NCBI GenBank assembly: GCA_036268875.1
Contig: DATATI010000029.1
Span: forward strand, 62,001-126,000
Origin: Polyangia bacterium
Lineage (GTDB): Bacteria > Myxococcota_A > Polyangia > Fen-1088
DNA length: 64,000 bases
Direction: 5' to 3'
The notes under the pieces were generated by a model that was not told the DNA's origin, ran no database searches, and saw only the letters and a program-made list of their open reading frames with translations. The position numbers and the translations under genes are program-made. Within the stretch, counting starts at the first letter, position 1; the number at the start of each line of letters is the position of its first letter. This document shows positions 1-9,300 of the stretch, piece after piece.

Positions 1-15
1 CTGCGGCGACGTCGA

Positions 16-435
16 CTACGACGCCGCCGCGATCAGCACCGGTCGGGTGATCGTCGTGCGCTCGCTGTTGCTGACGGGCGTCGGAATTCTGTTGTTGATG
101 GCGCTGCTGCTGATGGGGTCACTGCGACCGTCCATGGAAAGCACGCGGTCCAGGTTCAGCAACTTCAAGATGGCCAGCGGCTGCTGGCACGCGCCAGTTA
201 GCGCGAACCCGCAATCATTGGCCCGCGCTTTCTTGTAGATGGCCACCAGCACGCCCACGCCGCAGCTATCAATCAGCCGCAGACGAGACAGGTCAACCAC
301 CACCCGCCGCGGTTGCCTGGCCACCACCGCTTCCAGCGACGGTCGAACCTCGGACACGGTCACTGCGTCGAGCACCCCTTCGATGAATACCCGGGTCTCG
401 CCCCCATCCTCCGATCTCCCCACCAAGATTTCCAT
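16..435 (-). CDS. STAS-domain protein, anti-sigma-factor antagonist type
   Basis: The 139-residue product is a single STAS domain of the SpoIIAA/RsbV type. Proteins of this family bind anti-sigma factors or switch kinases and are controlled by phosphorylation of one conserved Ser. The segment LIDSCGVGVL around residues 55-64 carries that Ser (about position 57). A strand rich in Val and Asp precedes it, as expected for the fold. I chose the ATG at 435 because GAGG lies 5-6 bases upstream; a TTG at 456 would add seven residues. The last 30 residues are polar and probably disordered. No partner kinase or anti-sigma gene is adjacent, so its pathway is unknown. Confidence 0.85.
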   Translation of the reverse strand: MEILVGRSEDGGETRVFIEGVLDAVTVSEVRPSLEAVVARQPRRVVVDLSRLRLIDSCGVGVLVAIYKKARANDCGFALTGACQQPLAILKLLNLDRVLSMDGRSDPISSSAINNRIPTPVSNSERTTITRPVLIAAAS

Positions 436-556
436 GCTGCACCTCATCTTCGCCAACTAAAACGACCAGCCGAATCGATTATTCCCACAAGAGAATCTGC
501 GAACGATTTCGCTATCCGCCAGAGCCCTTCGGCGGGCAATTCGTTACAGCCAGCGG

Positions 557-1792
557 CTAGCGTCCCGGACGGCGGTTCTTCAGCAGATCGCCCAGCGTTC
601 CTAGCCGCGCCGGCGCCGCCGCCCGCACGGCTGCGGCCCGCCCTTCATCATCCAGTTGTTCCTGGCGATTGGCCAGGCCCAGCGAGATGCGGCGTTTGTC
701 GCGTTCGACGGCCAGCACAGCGATCTCCAGCGCATCGCCAGGCTTGGCGGCTTCGCGGGCGTGCCGCAAATGCTTGTCGGCGCCGAGTTCACTGATGTGC
801 AACAAACCCTCGACGCCCGGCGCCAGTTCGACAAAGACGCCGAATGGTTCAGCGCGCGTCACGGTTCCGCGCAGCAATGTGCCCGCCGGAAATTTCGCCG
901 CCACCTCGTCCCAAGGATCGGCCTCAAGCGCCTTTAGCGACAGAGAGACTTGCTCGGGACGGCGGGGATCATCACGTTTCTCGATGCGGGTCACCTGAAC
1001 CGTGATGGTCTGCCCGACGCTCAGCACGTCGGCGGGACGGACTCCGCGGGTGTGGCCCAGCTCCGACGCCGGCAGCATGCCGTCGATGCCGCCGAGATCG
1101 ATGAAGGCGCCAAAGTCTTTCAACGTCACCACCACGCCGGTCAGGACCGCGCCCACCACCAGCTTGGCGCGCGTCTCGGTGGCGCGCAGCGCCGCTTCTT
1201 CTTCCAGCAGCACGCGCCGAGACAGCACGATGTTCGGCCCGCGCCGATCGTCTTCATAGCGAATCACCCGAAAAGTCAGACGCTGGCCCACCAGCGTGCT
1301 GGGATCGGACACCGGCCGCAGATCAAGCTGCGAGACCGGACAAAAGGCACGCACGCCAGCCACCAGCACTTCGGCGCCGCCTTTGTTGATGGCAGTGACG
1401 GTGCCTTCGACGGGCACGCGGGTCTCGACCGAGGCGGCCAGGGCGCCGCGGGCGTCAGCGCCGGCGCGACCGCCTCCGCCCACCGCAGACCGGCGCAGCA
1501 CAAAAAGACCGGCCTTCTCGCCGACCGCAGCCACGCGGGCGTCGACGATGGCGCCCACGGCAGCGGTCAGCTTGCCGTCGGAACCGCGCAGCTCGATCAC
1601 CTCCAGCGTCCCTTCGCCACCGCCGTCCAGTTCGACGACGGCGATCTCCTGGCCGATGCTGATGATGCGCCCGCGCACGGCGTCGCCGACGGCCCGCTCC
1701 GGCTGCCGGCGGCGGCCGCCGTGACGATCAGCCTCGGCCATCAGAGCGGCGAAGTCTTCTTCGGGCGGCGGAGAACCACTATCGTGTGTCAT
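557..1792 (-). CDS. S1 RNA-binding domain protein (ribosomal protein S1-like)
   Basis: This 411-residue cytoplasmic protein is built from about four S1/OB-fold repeats, near residues 38-105, 125-195, 213-293 and 305-377. The third and fourth carry the clear signatures KDFGAFIDLGGIDGMLPASEL and EPFGVFVELAPGVEGLLHISEL in shortened form (FGAFIDL, FGVFVEL, GLLHISE). Proteins of this class bind single-stranded RNA in translation or RNA turnover. It is shorter than true six-repeat ribosomal S1 (about 550 residues), so it is more likely an S1-like accessory factor than the essential RpsA. It has a charged N-terminus and an Arg-rich C-terminus. It stands alone between the STAS gene and the kinase gene. 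Confidence 0.85.
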   Translation of the reverse strand: MTHDSGSPPPEEDFAALMAEADRHGGRRRQPERAVGDAVRGRIISIGQEIAVVELDGGGEGTLEVIELRGSDGKLTAAVGAIVDARVAAVGEKAGLFVLRRSAVGGGGRAGADARGALAASVETRVPVEGTVTAINKGGAEVLVAGVRAFCPVSQLDLRPVSDPSTLVGQRLTFRVIRYEDDRRGPNIVLSRRVLLEEEAALRATETRAKLVVGAVLTGVVVTLKDFGAFIDLGGIDGMLPASELGHTRGVRPADVLSVGQTITVQVTRIEKRDDPRRPEQVSLSLKALEADPWDEVAAKFPAGTLLRGTVTRAEPFGVFVELAPGVEGLLHISELGADKHLRHAREAAKPGDALEIAVLAVERDKRRISLGLANRQEQLDDEGRAAAVRAAAPARLGTLGDLLKNRRPGR

Positions 1793-1823
1793 GCCGTTGT
1801 CGATGCGCGTGGACCGGACGCGG

Positions 1824-3212
1824 TCACCACTTGTTCATCCATTTTTTCGAACCGTCGCCTTTTTTTTCGCCGGCGTTGTCAGAACGAGTCACAGAGCCGC
1901 CCTTGACCAACGACTCGGGCGCAAGCGGTCGGTCATCTACACCCAGCGCCGGCCGATGGCGAGCGGTTTTCTTGCGCTGACCGGGCCGCGGATGGATGGC
2001 GATCGGGTTGGCGTCGCTGGCCGGCTCGGCGGCCGGCGGCGACGGTTCGGCGCGTGCAGCCGCCGGCGCGGACGAAGCAGGCGCGGGCAGCGGTCCAGGT
2101 AGCGTGGATTCGGCGGACGATGGTTGAGGTTTCGTCGTCGCTGCCGGCGTCTCCGGCTTCACGCCGCTCAGTTGCCGTCTGGCCCCGACCCAGCCGACGC
2201 CGATCCCCAGCACCACCGCCGCCGAGACCCACAGCCAGCGCCGTCGACCGTGCCGGCGTCGGGCATCCTTGGAGGCGGTGAAGGCGGAGAACGCCGCCAG
2301 GTCTTCCGGTGGCAGCGCCGTCAAACCATCCGGTCCCGTCGGCACCGCCACCAGTGCGGCGCGAAGCTCGCTCATCGAGGCGAATCGATCGTCGGGATTT
2401 TTGGCCAGGGCGCGCATCACGATCTGATCCAGATAGTCGGGAATCTCCGGAAAAAGCTCGCGGGGGGCGGTGGGGATCCGCACCACGTGCATCATCATCA
2501 CATCGATCTGCGCCTCGCTGACGAAGGGCGGTTTGCCACATAGCATCTGGTACAGGATGGCGCCCAGGGCGTAGATGTCCGTGCGCTGATCGACCCCGGC
2601 GCCGCGGCACTGCTCGGGGGACATATAGTTCGGCGTCCCCAGCACGACGCCGGTGGTGCGCACGGATTCACCCATGCCGGGCGTCTCCAATTTTGCAATT
2701 CCAAAATCGACCACCTTGAGGCGCTCGTCGCCAGGCGAGGACGCATCGGGGACGACGAACAGATTGTCGGGCTTGAGATCGCGGTGGACGATCGCCGCGG
2801 CGTGCGCTGCTTCCAGCGCCGACGCCGCCTGGTCGATGATGCGCACCGACTCCGCCGGTGACAGTCGGCCCAGCCGGTTCAAGCGCATCCCCAGGGTTTC
2901 GCCCTCGAGGAACTCCATCATCAGATAGGGCGGCCCGTCAGGCAGATAACCGACGTCGATGATCTCGACGATGTTCGGATGGTGGATGGCGTTGGCGGCG
3001 CGCGCTTCGTTTACGAAACGGGCCACCATGGTCTTGTCCTCGAGGTACATCCCGCGGAGGATTTTGATCGCCGCCCGGCGGCCCATGAACGGGTGTTCGG
3101 CCAGGTACACCTTGCCCATCCCGCCCTCGGCAACCACGGACTTGATCTCGTAGTTGTTGATCACCTGCCCGATCACGCGATCGCCGCTGGCTGGATTTTC
3201 CACGCTAGGCAC
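1824..3212 (-). CDS. Hanks-type Ser/Thr protein kinase, membrane-anchored
   Basis: The first ~290 of 462 residues form a complete kinase domain. Visible are the Gly-rich loop AEGGMGKVYLAEH, the ATP-site Lys near 50 (AAIKIL), catalytic HRDLKPDN with Asp near 145, DFGIAK near 169 and MSPEQ. A single transmembrane segment follows near residues 323-343 (WVSAAVVLGIGVGWVG), then a Pro/Ala-rich extracytoplasmic tail ending in a basic, Lys-rich stretch. The kinase therefore faces the cytoplasm, with a short outer region lacking PASTA repeats. The start used here is GTG; another in-frame GTG lies three codons downstream and no strong Shine-Dalgarno decides between them. Kinases of this type are common in Myxococcota; the target is unknown. 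Confidence 0.9.
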   Translation of the reverse strand: MPSVENPASGDRVIGQVINNYEIKSVVAEGGMGKVYLAEHPFMGRRAAIKILRGMYLEDKTMVARFVNEARAANAIHHPNIVEIIDVGYLPDGPPYLMMEFLEGETLGMRLNRLGRLSPAESVRIIDQAASALEAAHAAAIVHRDLKPDNLFVVPDASSPGDERLKVVDFGIAKLETPGMGESVRTTGVVLGTPNYMSPEQCRGAGVDQRTDIYALGAILYQMLCGKPPFVSEAQIDVMMMHVVRIPTAPRELFPEIPDYLDQIVMRALAKNPDDRFASMSELRAALVAVPTGPDGLTALPPEDLAAFSAFTASKDARRRHGRRRWLWVSAAVVLGIGVGWVGARRQLSGVKPETPAATTKPQPSSAESTLPGPLPAPASSAPAAARAEPSPPAAEPASDANPIAIHPRPGQRKKTARHRPALGVDDRPLAPESLVKGGSVTRSDNAGEKKGDGSKKWMNKW

Positions 3213-3386
3213 CTGCGAAGTTTACGGGAAGGTGAATCGGTTCTCCCAATGATGTCGCCAAAGCATAGGCGACTTGGCGGACATGCAGAAAGTCCTCCCT
3301 TGCATAGCGGCGGCAGCGCGTTGCGCTCGTTCTGGAGAACGACTGGTGCACCGTCCCAGATTTTTGCCCGCGTGGTGAATCCTGCG

Positions 3387-3415
3387 TTGACATGGTCCGT
3401 ATGTTTATGTAATTT
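3387..3415 (+). promoter_or_regulatory. Candidate sigma70-type promoter
   Basis: TTGACA (3387-3392) is followed after 17 bases by TAATTT (3410-3415), about 60 bases before the ATG of the secreted-protein gene at 3476. The surrounding DNA is clearly AT-richer than the rest of the window. A GGAGG ribosome site sits at 3464-3468. The match to the -35 box is perfect; the -10 box matches partly, and TACATAAT just downstream is an alternative. Confidence 0.5.
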
Positions 3416-3475
3416 GCGGTACATAATTTAAAGACATTAACGCCCTGTTCCCTTCACCACTGATGGAGGTCCCAC

Positions 3476-4135
3476 ATGCAGAAGATCACTGGTTTCGTCG
3501 CGCTTTTGTTTGCTCTTGCGTTCGCCAATGTCGCCTTGGCCAACAAGACGACCGTCGAGGTCGACAAGGTCAAGGACAAGTCGCTGCTGGCCAGCTTTTC
3601 CGACAGCCAGCTCATCTGCGACGGTATCAACTCGTCGGTGGACGTGCACTGGAACAACTCGGTGGTCAAACAAGACGGAACCAAGTCAGACTCGTCCGCC
3701 CTGATCGTCGACTTTCGTTACACCAACAGCTGCACCGGTGATGACATCACGATGAGCGGCTTTCTTTCGCCGGCCAACGGCAACGTGGCGGACGATCTTT
3801 CGCACGGCCACCTGGACGGAGTGGTCACGGTCTCCACCGACCCCGACCTGGGCCCTCCGTTCCTGAGCGCCACCTTGACAGTGAACATCAACCTCACCGC
3901 CAACGGCCCGGCCACCAAATTTCATGACAAGTCCAAGTCGAAAGACGGCGGCGTCATCACCATCAGCGATTTCTCGGAGTCCGCCCGTCCTGGCGTGGCC
4001 ACCGGCACCGTTAACGGCACCATCCCGCTGATGGCCGGCCCGAAGTTCCTGAACCTGATCAATGGCCCGTCGCTCACCGCCCAACTAGGCAAAGACGCCA
4101 ACGGCACCATCACCATCACCAAGAAGACCAAGTAG
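3476..4135 (+). CDS. Secreted hypothetical protein
   Basis: The 219-residue product starts with a classical signal peptide (MQKITGFVALLFALAFANVALA, cleavage after ALA near residue 22). The mature part is rich in Thr, Ser, Asp and Asn with alternating hydrophobic residues, suggesting a beta-sheet protein exported to the periplasm or outside. Three Cys residues are not enough to assign a fold. I recognise no family. It has a good GGAGG ribosome site and its own strong promoter-like sequence, and it stands alone between two minus-strand genes, so it is probably a monocistronic, well-expressed envelope or secreted protein. Confidence 0.75.
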   Translation: MQKITGFVALLFALAFANVALANKTTVEVDKVKDKSLLASFSDSQLICDGINSSVDVHWNNSVVKQDGTKSDSSALIVDFRYTNSCTGDDITMSGFLSPANGNVADDLSHGHLDGVVTVSTDPDLGPPFLSATLTVNINLTANGPATKFHDKSKSKDGGVITISDFSESARPGVATGTVNGTIPLMAGPKFLNLINGPSLTAQLGKDANGTITITKKTK

Positions 4136-4169
4136 CGGGCAGCGGCGGTGGGACTTTCACCGGCGTCGA

Positions 4170-5999
4170 TCAACGCCCGGCCAGATCGGCGCTGGTGAAG
4201 GGTCCGTCGCGATAAAGACGATCGATCTCCTGGGAGAAGCGATGCACCACCAGTCGGCGCTTCAGCTTCAGCGACGGGGTCAAAAGCTGGTTGGCCTGGG
4301 TAAAGTCTTCCGTCAGCAGGGCGAACGCGCGAATGCGCTCGAAGCCTTTGAAGTCGGACGAAAACTTTTCGATCTCGCCGCTGATCAGGCGGCGGACCTG
4401 GTTTTCGCTGCGCTGTCCGCCTGAGCCGTCGACGCGGCAGCCGGGGTTGGGCACCACCAGCGCGACGTTGTACGGACGGTTGTCGCCGTACACCATGACG
4501 TTGGCGATGTGCGGGGACACCTTCAGCCGATCCTCAAGACGCGCGGGCGCCACGTACTTGCCGTTGCTCAGCTTGTACTGCTCTTTGATGCGGCCGGTGA
4601 TGAAGAGAAATCCGTCTTCGTCCAGGTAACCAAGGTCGCCGGTGCGCAGGCCGCGGTCGGCGTCGATCACGGCGCGGGTGTCCGCCTCGCGGTTGTGGTA
4701 GCCGGCCATGACGTTGGGGCCGTGCACGACGATCTCGCCGATCCGTTCGCGATCGCTGGCATCGTCGTTGGCGCTGCGATCGATCTCCACCTGCACATCG
4801 GGCAGCGGCCGCCCCACGCTGCCGGGTTTGCGGCGACCAGGGACGTTGGCGGCGACCACCGGGCTGGCCTCGGTCAAGCCATAGCCCTCGTAGACCGAGA
4901 CGCCGATGGTCTCCATCAAGTCCGACGCTTCAGGCGACAGGGCGGCCGCGCCCGACACGGCAAAGCGCAGCCGTCCCCCGAAACGAGCCTGCATGCGACG
5001 AAACAGCAGCCCGTTGGCCAGCGCCAGCACCAGACGCGCACCCGGCCCCACCGACTGCCCGGCGCGTCGCCGGCGGGCGATCTCCAGCCCGCGCTGAAAC
5101 AGCCAGCGCAGGGGCGCCGCTTTCTTGTCCATCAGGGCGTGAACGCCGGCGTAGACGCGTTCGAAGACCCGTGGCACGGCGACCAGGACACTGGGCCGCA
5201 CCTCGGCGAAATTTTTCACCAGCGCGTCGATGCTTTCGGCGATGCCCATCGAGGCGCCCACCGCCACCAGCAGGTGCAGCTCGACGGTGTGGCCGAAGGC
5301 GTGCGCCCAGGGCAGAAAAGACAGCGTCCGGTACTCCGTCGATAATGGGATGACCTTCAGCAAGGCGCCCACGTTGGACAGAATGTTGGCGTGCGAGAGG
5401 ATCACGCCCTTCGGCTCGCCGGTGGTTCCCGACGTGTACATCAGACAGGCGGTGGCCGGCGGCGCCGGATGAACCGACTCCACGGGATGCTCGGCCCCGG
5501 CGCGCAGCAACGATTGATAACTGAGGCGCGCGCCCTCGCCCTCCAGCAACACCACGTGTTCAAGACAGTTGAGCAGCTGCGGCAGATCGGAGACGCGGCG
5601 GTAGATGTCCGCGTTGGCCACGAACAGGACCTTGATCCCCGCGTCGCGCACGATGAACGCCCACTCGCGCTCGGCCTGCGATTCATACATGGGCACGAAC
5701 GCCGCGCCCAGGCCGTACGTCGCGTACGCCGCCGCCGCCCACGGCACGCCATTGTTGGCGATGATGCCGACGCGATCTTTCGGCCCCACCCCCAGCGACG
5801 CCAGCCCGCCGCGCAGCTGGTTGACCTGCTGCTTGAAGCCGGCGTAGGTCAGCTCGGTCCAGCGACCGTCGATCTTGGTCAGGAACATCGGCAGCGGCGC
5901 GTGCCGGGCCACGCTGAAGTCCAGCATGTCCACCAGCGAATGGATGGTGCGCAGATCCGCCGGCGTGGGCGACGTTCCGATGTGAGGCGCAGCGCTCAA
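4170..5999 (-). CDS. Long-chain fatty-acid--CoA ligase (AMP-forming)
   Basis: This 609-residue enzyme of the ANL superfamily activates fatty acids with ATP and CoA to acyl-CoA, the entry step of beta-oxidation. The AMP-binding signature is visible as YTSGTTGEPKGVILSH. Later motifs are GYGLTEASPVV (A5), TGDLGYLDEDGF (A7) and the C-terminal lid with KLSNGKYVAP. The length and the long C-terminal extension fit the FadD15/ACSL type. The ATG-less N-terminus is best served by the TTG at 5999; a later ATG at 5927 would cut into the first helix, and the longer reading to 6098 begins inside the palindrome at 6082. That palindrome (TATTGA-N7-TCAATA) lies about 80 bases upstream and probably controls the gene. 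Confidence 0.9.
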   Translation of the reverse strand: MSAAPHIGTSPTPADLRTIHSLVDMLDFSVARHAPLPMFLTKIDGRWTELTYAGFKQQVNQLRGGLASLGVGPKDRVGIIANNGVPWAAAAYATYGLGAAFVPMYESQAEREWAFIVRDAGIKVLFVANADIYRRVSDLPQLLNCLEHVVLLEGEGARLSYQSLLRAGAEHPVESVHPAPPATACLMYTSGTTGEPKGVILSHANILSNVGALLKVIPLSTEYRTLSFLPWAHAFGHTVELHLLVAVGASMGIAESIDALVKNFAEVRPSVLVAVPRVFERVYAGVHALMDKKAAPLRWLFQRGLEIARRRRAGQSVGPGARLVLALANGLLFRRMQARFGGRLRFAVSGAAALSPEASDLMETIGVSVYEGYGLTEASPVVAANVPGRRKPGSVGRPLPDVQVEIDRSANDDASDRERIGEIVVHGPNVMAGYHNREADTRAVIDADRGLRTGDLGYLDEDGFLFITGRIKEQYKLSNGKYVAPARLEDRLKVSPHIANVMVYGDNRPYNVALVVPNPGCRVDGSGGQRSENQVRRLISGEIEKFSSDFKGFERIRAFALLTEDFTQANQLLTPSLKLKRRLVVHRFSQEIDRLYRDGPFTSADLAGR

Positions 6000-6081
6000 G
6001 ATCGTCTCTCGCCCCCAAGATATGGCACAGGAATGAACAGCGTCGCCGGGCCAAACGACGATCGACGTGCAATTACTATCA

Positions 6082-6100
6082 TATTGAATTAAGGTCAATA
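6082..6100. promoter_or_regulatory. TATTGA-N7-TCAATA operator, site 1
   Basis: The sequence TATTGAATTAAGGTCAATA has perfect 6-base arms around a 7-base centre. It lies 83-101 bases upstream of the acyl-CoA synthetase start at 5999, in an AT-rich stretch. It is one of six such sites in the window, all next to lipid genes. Confidence 0.7.
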
Positions 6101-6149
6101 GAGGTCAGCGACCGCCCACATGCCCGCGCCTGGCGAATCACCTGACGAA

Positions 6150-7301
6150 TCAAACGTCCGGAAACAACGACACCAGCTGGGCCATCCAGTCGCGCAGGGC
6201 GGGAAACCCAGGACGATCGTCGAACCGACCCAGGCGCACGATCACCAGATCCTTCGACGGCACCACCGTGATGAGCTGGCCCTCGTGGCCCTGGGCGGTG
6301 AACATGTCGCGTGGCAGCTTGATCGGACCGCCTTCGGGAACCAACCACCAGCCCGCGCCATAGTGTTGACCGTCGACGGCCGGCGTGCCGGTGCGCGCAA
6401 AATCCACCCACCCGGGCGGCAGCAAACGCTGGCCGTTCCACACGCCGTCTCGCGCGTACAGCAAACCAAAGCGGGCAAAGTCGCGCGCTGTGGCGTAGAC
6501 CAACGCGCTGCCCAAGAACGTGCCCGCCGCGTCGAACTCCGGTTCGGCCGAGGTCATGCCCAGCGGTTCGAACAGCTCGCGGAACAGCTCGGCCTGCATT
6601 TTCGCGCGGCGGGCTGCCGGCCCGGCGTTGGGGGCGAACACCCGGCCCAGCGCGTCGGCGATCAGATTGACGCCGGCCGAATTGTAATTCCAGTGCGCGC
6701 CCGGCGGATGCGCCAGCGGCAGCGACGCCGCCCAGGCGGCGACGTCCAGGCGGCCGGCGCCGTACAACATCTGCGCGGCGTCGTTGCTGGTAGGCCCGGT
6801 GGCGTCGATCTCGTGATAGTCGAGACCGTCGATCATTTGCATCCACAGGCGCCAGGGGATGGCCGCGCGCGCATCGCCGGCCACCCAATGCGGATTGCCC
6901 ATCGGCTTGTCGATGTCGACCAGACCTTTGCGCACCGCCACGCCGACCATCGCGTGGGTGATCGACTTGGCCATCGACCAGGAGATGAGCGGCGTCTGCG
7001 CGTCATAGCCGGGCATGTATCGTTCGGCCAACAGCTTGCCGCCCTGGATGATCACCACCGCCCGGGTCTCGCCCAGCAGCGGTTGGGGCGCGTTCGTCAC
7101 TGCCAGCAAGCGGTCCAGCGCCGCCGGCGCGACGGCGCTGGGCAGCGGACCCTGGGGCCATTCTTTGGTTGGCCACGGCACACCGTCGGGTTGCGCCCGC
7201 AGCGGCACCAATGTCTCGGCAGCGGCACGCGCGGTGACAAGGGAGCCGGCCACCACGGCCAAACAAACCGAAACCAGCGTCCGACATCGCTCGGATATCA
7301 T
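6150..7301 (-). CDS. Secreted serine hydrolase, beta-lactamase/class C family
   Basis: The 383-residue product has a signal peptide (cleavage near TARAAAE) and a serine beta-lactamase-like fold (COG1680, EstB/AmpC relatives). The nucleophile motif SMAK (S-x-x-K) appears in SWSMAKSITHAMVG near residue 110; the Tyr motif is YNSAG (Y-x-N/S) and the third motif is HEGQ in place of KTG. Members act as esterases, D-amino peptidases or beta-lactamases; HxG instead of KTG favours an esterase. I chose ATG 7301 because AAGGTG lies at a good distance upstream. It is separated by only 29 bases from the divergent small gene at 7331. Confidence 0.85.
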   Translation of the reverse strand: MISERCRTLVSVCLAVVAGSLVTARAAAETLVPLRAQPDGVPWPTKEWPQGPLPSAVAPAALDRLLAVTNAPQPLLGETRAVVIIQGGKLLAERYMPGYDAQTPLISWSMAKSITHAMVGVAVRKGLVDIDKPMGNPHWVAGDARAAIPWRLWMQMIDGLDYHEIDATGPTSNDAAQMLYGAGRLDVAAWAASLPLAHPPGAHWNYNSAGVNLIADALGRVFAPNAGPAARRAKMQAELFRELFEPLGMTSAEPEFDAAGTFLGSALVYATARDFARFGLLYARDGVWNGQRLLPPGWVDFARTGTPAVDGQHYGAGWWLVPEGGPIKLPRDMFTAQGHEGQLITVVPSKDLVIVRLGRFDDRPGFPALRDWMAQLVSLFPDV

Positions 7302-7330
7302 TTCTTGCACCTTAGAGTGAGGGTTTGGTG

Positions 7331-7630
7331 ATGCGCAAACGACTTCTTCTCATCGCGGTGCTGGCCGTCGCCGGCGTGGTCCTGGCCGTCCGGTTGCTGC
7401 ACCTTCCGGACCTCGTGCACATCGGCGCTGGCTACACCGCCCAGCAAACCTGCGCCTGCTTGTTCGTCAGCCACCGTTCGCTGGAAAGCTGTCGCGGCGA
7501 TCTGGAGCCAATGGCGCGCTGGTTGGTCTCGATCAAGCCAGGCAACGACGCGGTGACCGCCCGTTCGTTCCTGATCTCGCAGGCCACGGCCCACTATCAA
7601 AAATCCTTCGGCTGCGCGCTGGAAGACTGA
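7331..7630 (+). CDS. Small exported or membrane-anchored Cys-containing protein
   Basis: This 99-residue protein has a basic start (MRKR) followed by a hydrophobic helix (LLLIAVLAVAGVVLAVRLL), so it is anchored in or exported across the inner membrane. The outer part has four Cys residues (QQTCACLFVS, ESCRG, FGCALED) that could form disulfides. I do not recognise the family. It is divergent from the serine hydrolase gene (29-bp gap) and is followed 6 bases later by the MDR gene, so it may be co-transcribed with the latter. The ATG at 7331 follows GAGTGAGGG; a TTG two codons upstream is less likely. Confidence 0.65.
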   Translation: MRKRLLLIAVLAVAGVVLAVRLLHLPDLVHIGAGYTAQQTCACLFVSHRSLESCRGDLEPMARWLVSIKPGNDAVTARSFLISQATAHYQKSFGCALED

Positions 7631-7636
7631 GCCGGC

Positions 7637-8653
7637 ATGCGACAAGTCTGGATCACCCGCAAAGGCGCGCCCGACGTCCTGGTCGTCAAGGAAGCGCCGG
7701 ATCCCACGCCCGGCCCCGGCCAGGTGCGCGTGCGCGTCGCTGCCGCCGGCGTGAACTTCGCCGATATTTTGGCGCGCATGGGCCTTTATCCCGACGCACC
7801 CAAGTTGCCCTGCGTGATCGGCTATGAAGTCGGTGGCACCGTCGACGCGATCGGTACAGGCGTGAAATCGCTGAAGGCCGGTGACCGCGTGCTGGCGCTG
7901 ACCCGCTTTGGAGGCTACAGCGACGTCATCGTGGTGCCGGAGCTTCAGGCGGTGCCGATCCCGCCGGCCCTGACGCTGGAGAAGGCAACCGCGCTGCCGG
8001 TCAACTATGTCACCGCCTGGATCATGCTGGTGAAGCTGGGCAACCTGACCAAGGGCGAGCGGATTTTGATCCACGCGGCGGCCGGCGGCGTGGGCCAGGC
8101 GGCGCTGCAGCTGGCCCGCTGGCGCGGCGCCGAGGTGTTCGGGACCGCCAGCGCGGGAAAGCACCAGCGCCTGGCCCAGCTGGGCGTCGCCCACTGCATC
8201 GACTATCACACCCAGGATTTCGAAGACGAGATCCGGCGCCGCACCGACGGCAAGGGCGTTCACCTGATCATCGACGCCGTCGGAGGCGCATCGTTTCGTA
8301 AGAGCTACCGCTCGCTGGCGCCGCTGGGCCGCCTGTTCTTGTTCGGAGTCTCGTCGCTGGCCCCCGGCCGCACGCGCAATCTGTTCGCCGCCGTGCGCGG
8401 CCTGCTGGCGATGGGCGCCTTCAAGCCGCTGCCGCTGATGAACGACAACCGCGGCGTCTTCGGCGTCAACATGGGGCACCTGTGGGATCACGCCGGCATG
8501 CTTCGCGCGATCCTGGAAGAGATCCTGACCCTGGTCACGAGCGGCGTGCTGGAGCCGCTGGTCGACAAGACCTTCTCCTTCGACCAGGCGGCCGACGCGC
8601 ACGGCTACCTGCAGGCGCGCAAGAATTTCGGCAAGGTCCTGCTGACGCCGTAA
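7637..8653 (+). CDS. NADPH:quinone oxidoreductase-type MDR enzyme
   Basis: The 338-residue product is a zinc-free medium-chain dehydrogenase/reductase of the quinone oxidoreductase/VAT-1 group. The N-terminal GroES-like domain carries AAGVNFADILARMGLYP and GYEVGGTV; the Rossmann domain carries the dinucleotide loop AAAGGVGQAALQLAR near residues 147-161. No structural or catalytic zinc ligands are visible, which separates it from alcohol dehydrogenases. The enzyme should reduce quinones or enones with NADPH in the cytoplasm. It lies 6 bases after the small Cys protein gene. The exact substrate is not predictable; a role in reducing unsaturated lipid breakdown products is only a guess from the neighbourhood. 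Confidence 0.88.
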   Translation: MRQVWITRKGAPDVLVVKEAPDPTPGPGQVRVRVAAAGVNFADILARMGLYPDAPKLPCVIGYEVGGTVDAIGTGVKSLKAGDRVLALTRFGGYSDVIVVPELQAVPIPPALTLEKATALPVNYVTAWIMLVKLGNLTKGERILIHAAAGGVGQAALQLARWRGAEVFGTASAGKHQRLAQLGVAHCIDYHTQDFEDEIRRRTDGKGVHLIIDAVGGASFRKSYRSLAPLGRLFLFGVSSLAPGRTRNLFAAVRGLLAMGAFKPLPLMNDNRGVFGVNMGHLWDHAGMLRAILEEILTLVTSGVLEPLVDKTFSFDQAADAHGYLQARKNFGKVLLTP

Positions 8654-8691
8654 CGACCGCGCCGGCAAAGGCGCTGGCGGGCGCTGCCGGG

Positions 8692-9300
8692 TCAGGCCTG
8701 GCGGCGCACCAGAGCGAACCATGCGTCGAACGGCTGGCCCTTGCGGAAGGCCCGCCCGATCACGACGTGCTTGCTCACCCGACGGAGCACATCGGTGGTT
8801 TGATAATAGATAAAGCGCGACAGACGCGCCGAGTTCGGGATGATCTTCGGCCAGGCCGGCACCTTGCCCGGAGGCAACACGGTGTAGTCGACGATAAGCT
8901 CGCCCCCGTCGGTGAAGTGCGCGACGAAGTATCCCGGTCCGGTGGCCGTGCGGTGGGTCTGCTCGTTGTAACCCCACAATTCGCCGTCGGCGTTGGCGGT
9001 GGACGGCGGCCGGCAAAAGCGCTTTTGAAAACGGGTGAAGAGCGGCAGCGAGTTCTTGCCCTCGTGAATGACCTCGGTCAGCGGCGGCGTTTCCGCGGGC
9101 ACGAGATCGGTCAGGCGCAGCGGTTCGTTGAAGGCCGCCGCTTCGAAAAGTGGGGCCAGCTGCCGCCGGCGTAGCTTCATCACCGCCTTGATGCGCGCGT
9201 CCTCTGACAGCTTGTCCAGCTGCTCGGCTATCTCGAGGGGCGCGAACGGCGGCAAGAAAACTGCCGAGGCGTCGACGGCTGGCTGCTCGTTGGCGATCAC
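8692..9300 (-). CDS. Conserved hypothetical protein coupled to the Mpo1-like gene
   Basis: The 202-residue product has no signal peptide or membrane helix. The first half is helical and charged; the second half is beta-rich, with WGYNEQTHRTATGPGYFVAH and a basic end. I recognise no family. The start is best read as a GTG at 9300 that overlaps the stop of the preceding gene (GTGA), so translation is coupled. The gene pair lies downstream of the lipid operator at 9715-9733, suggesting a role in lipid metabolism or in sensing a lipid product. Confidence 0.7.
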   Translation of the reverse strand: MIANEQPAVDASAVFLPPFAPLEIAEQLDKLSEDARIKAVMKLRRRQLAPLFEAAAFNEPLRLTDLVPAETPPLTEVIHEGKNSLPLFTRFQKRFCRPPSTANADGELWGYNEQTHRTATGPGYFVAHFTDGGELIVDYTVLPPGKVPAWPKIIPNSARLSRFIYYQTTDVLRRVSKHVVIGRAFRKGQPFDAWFALVRRQA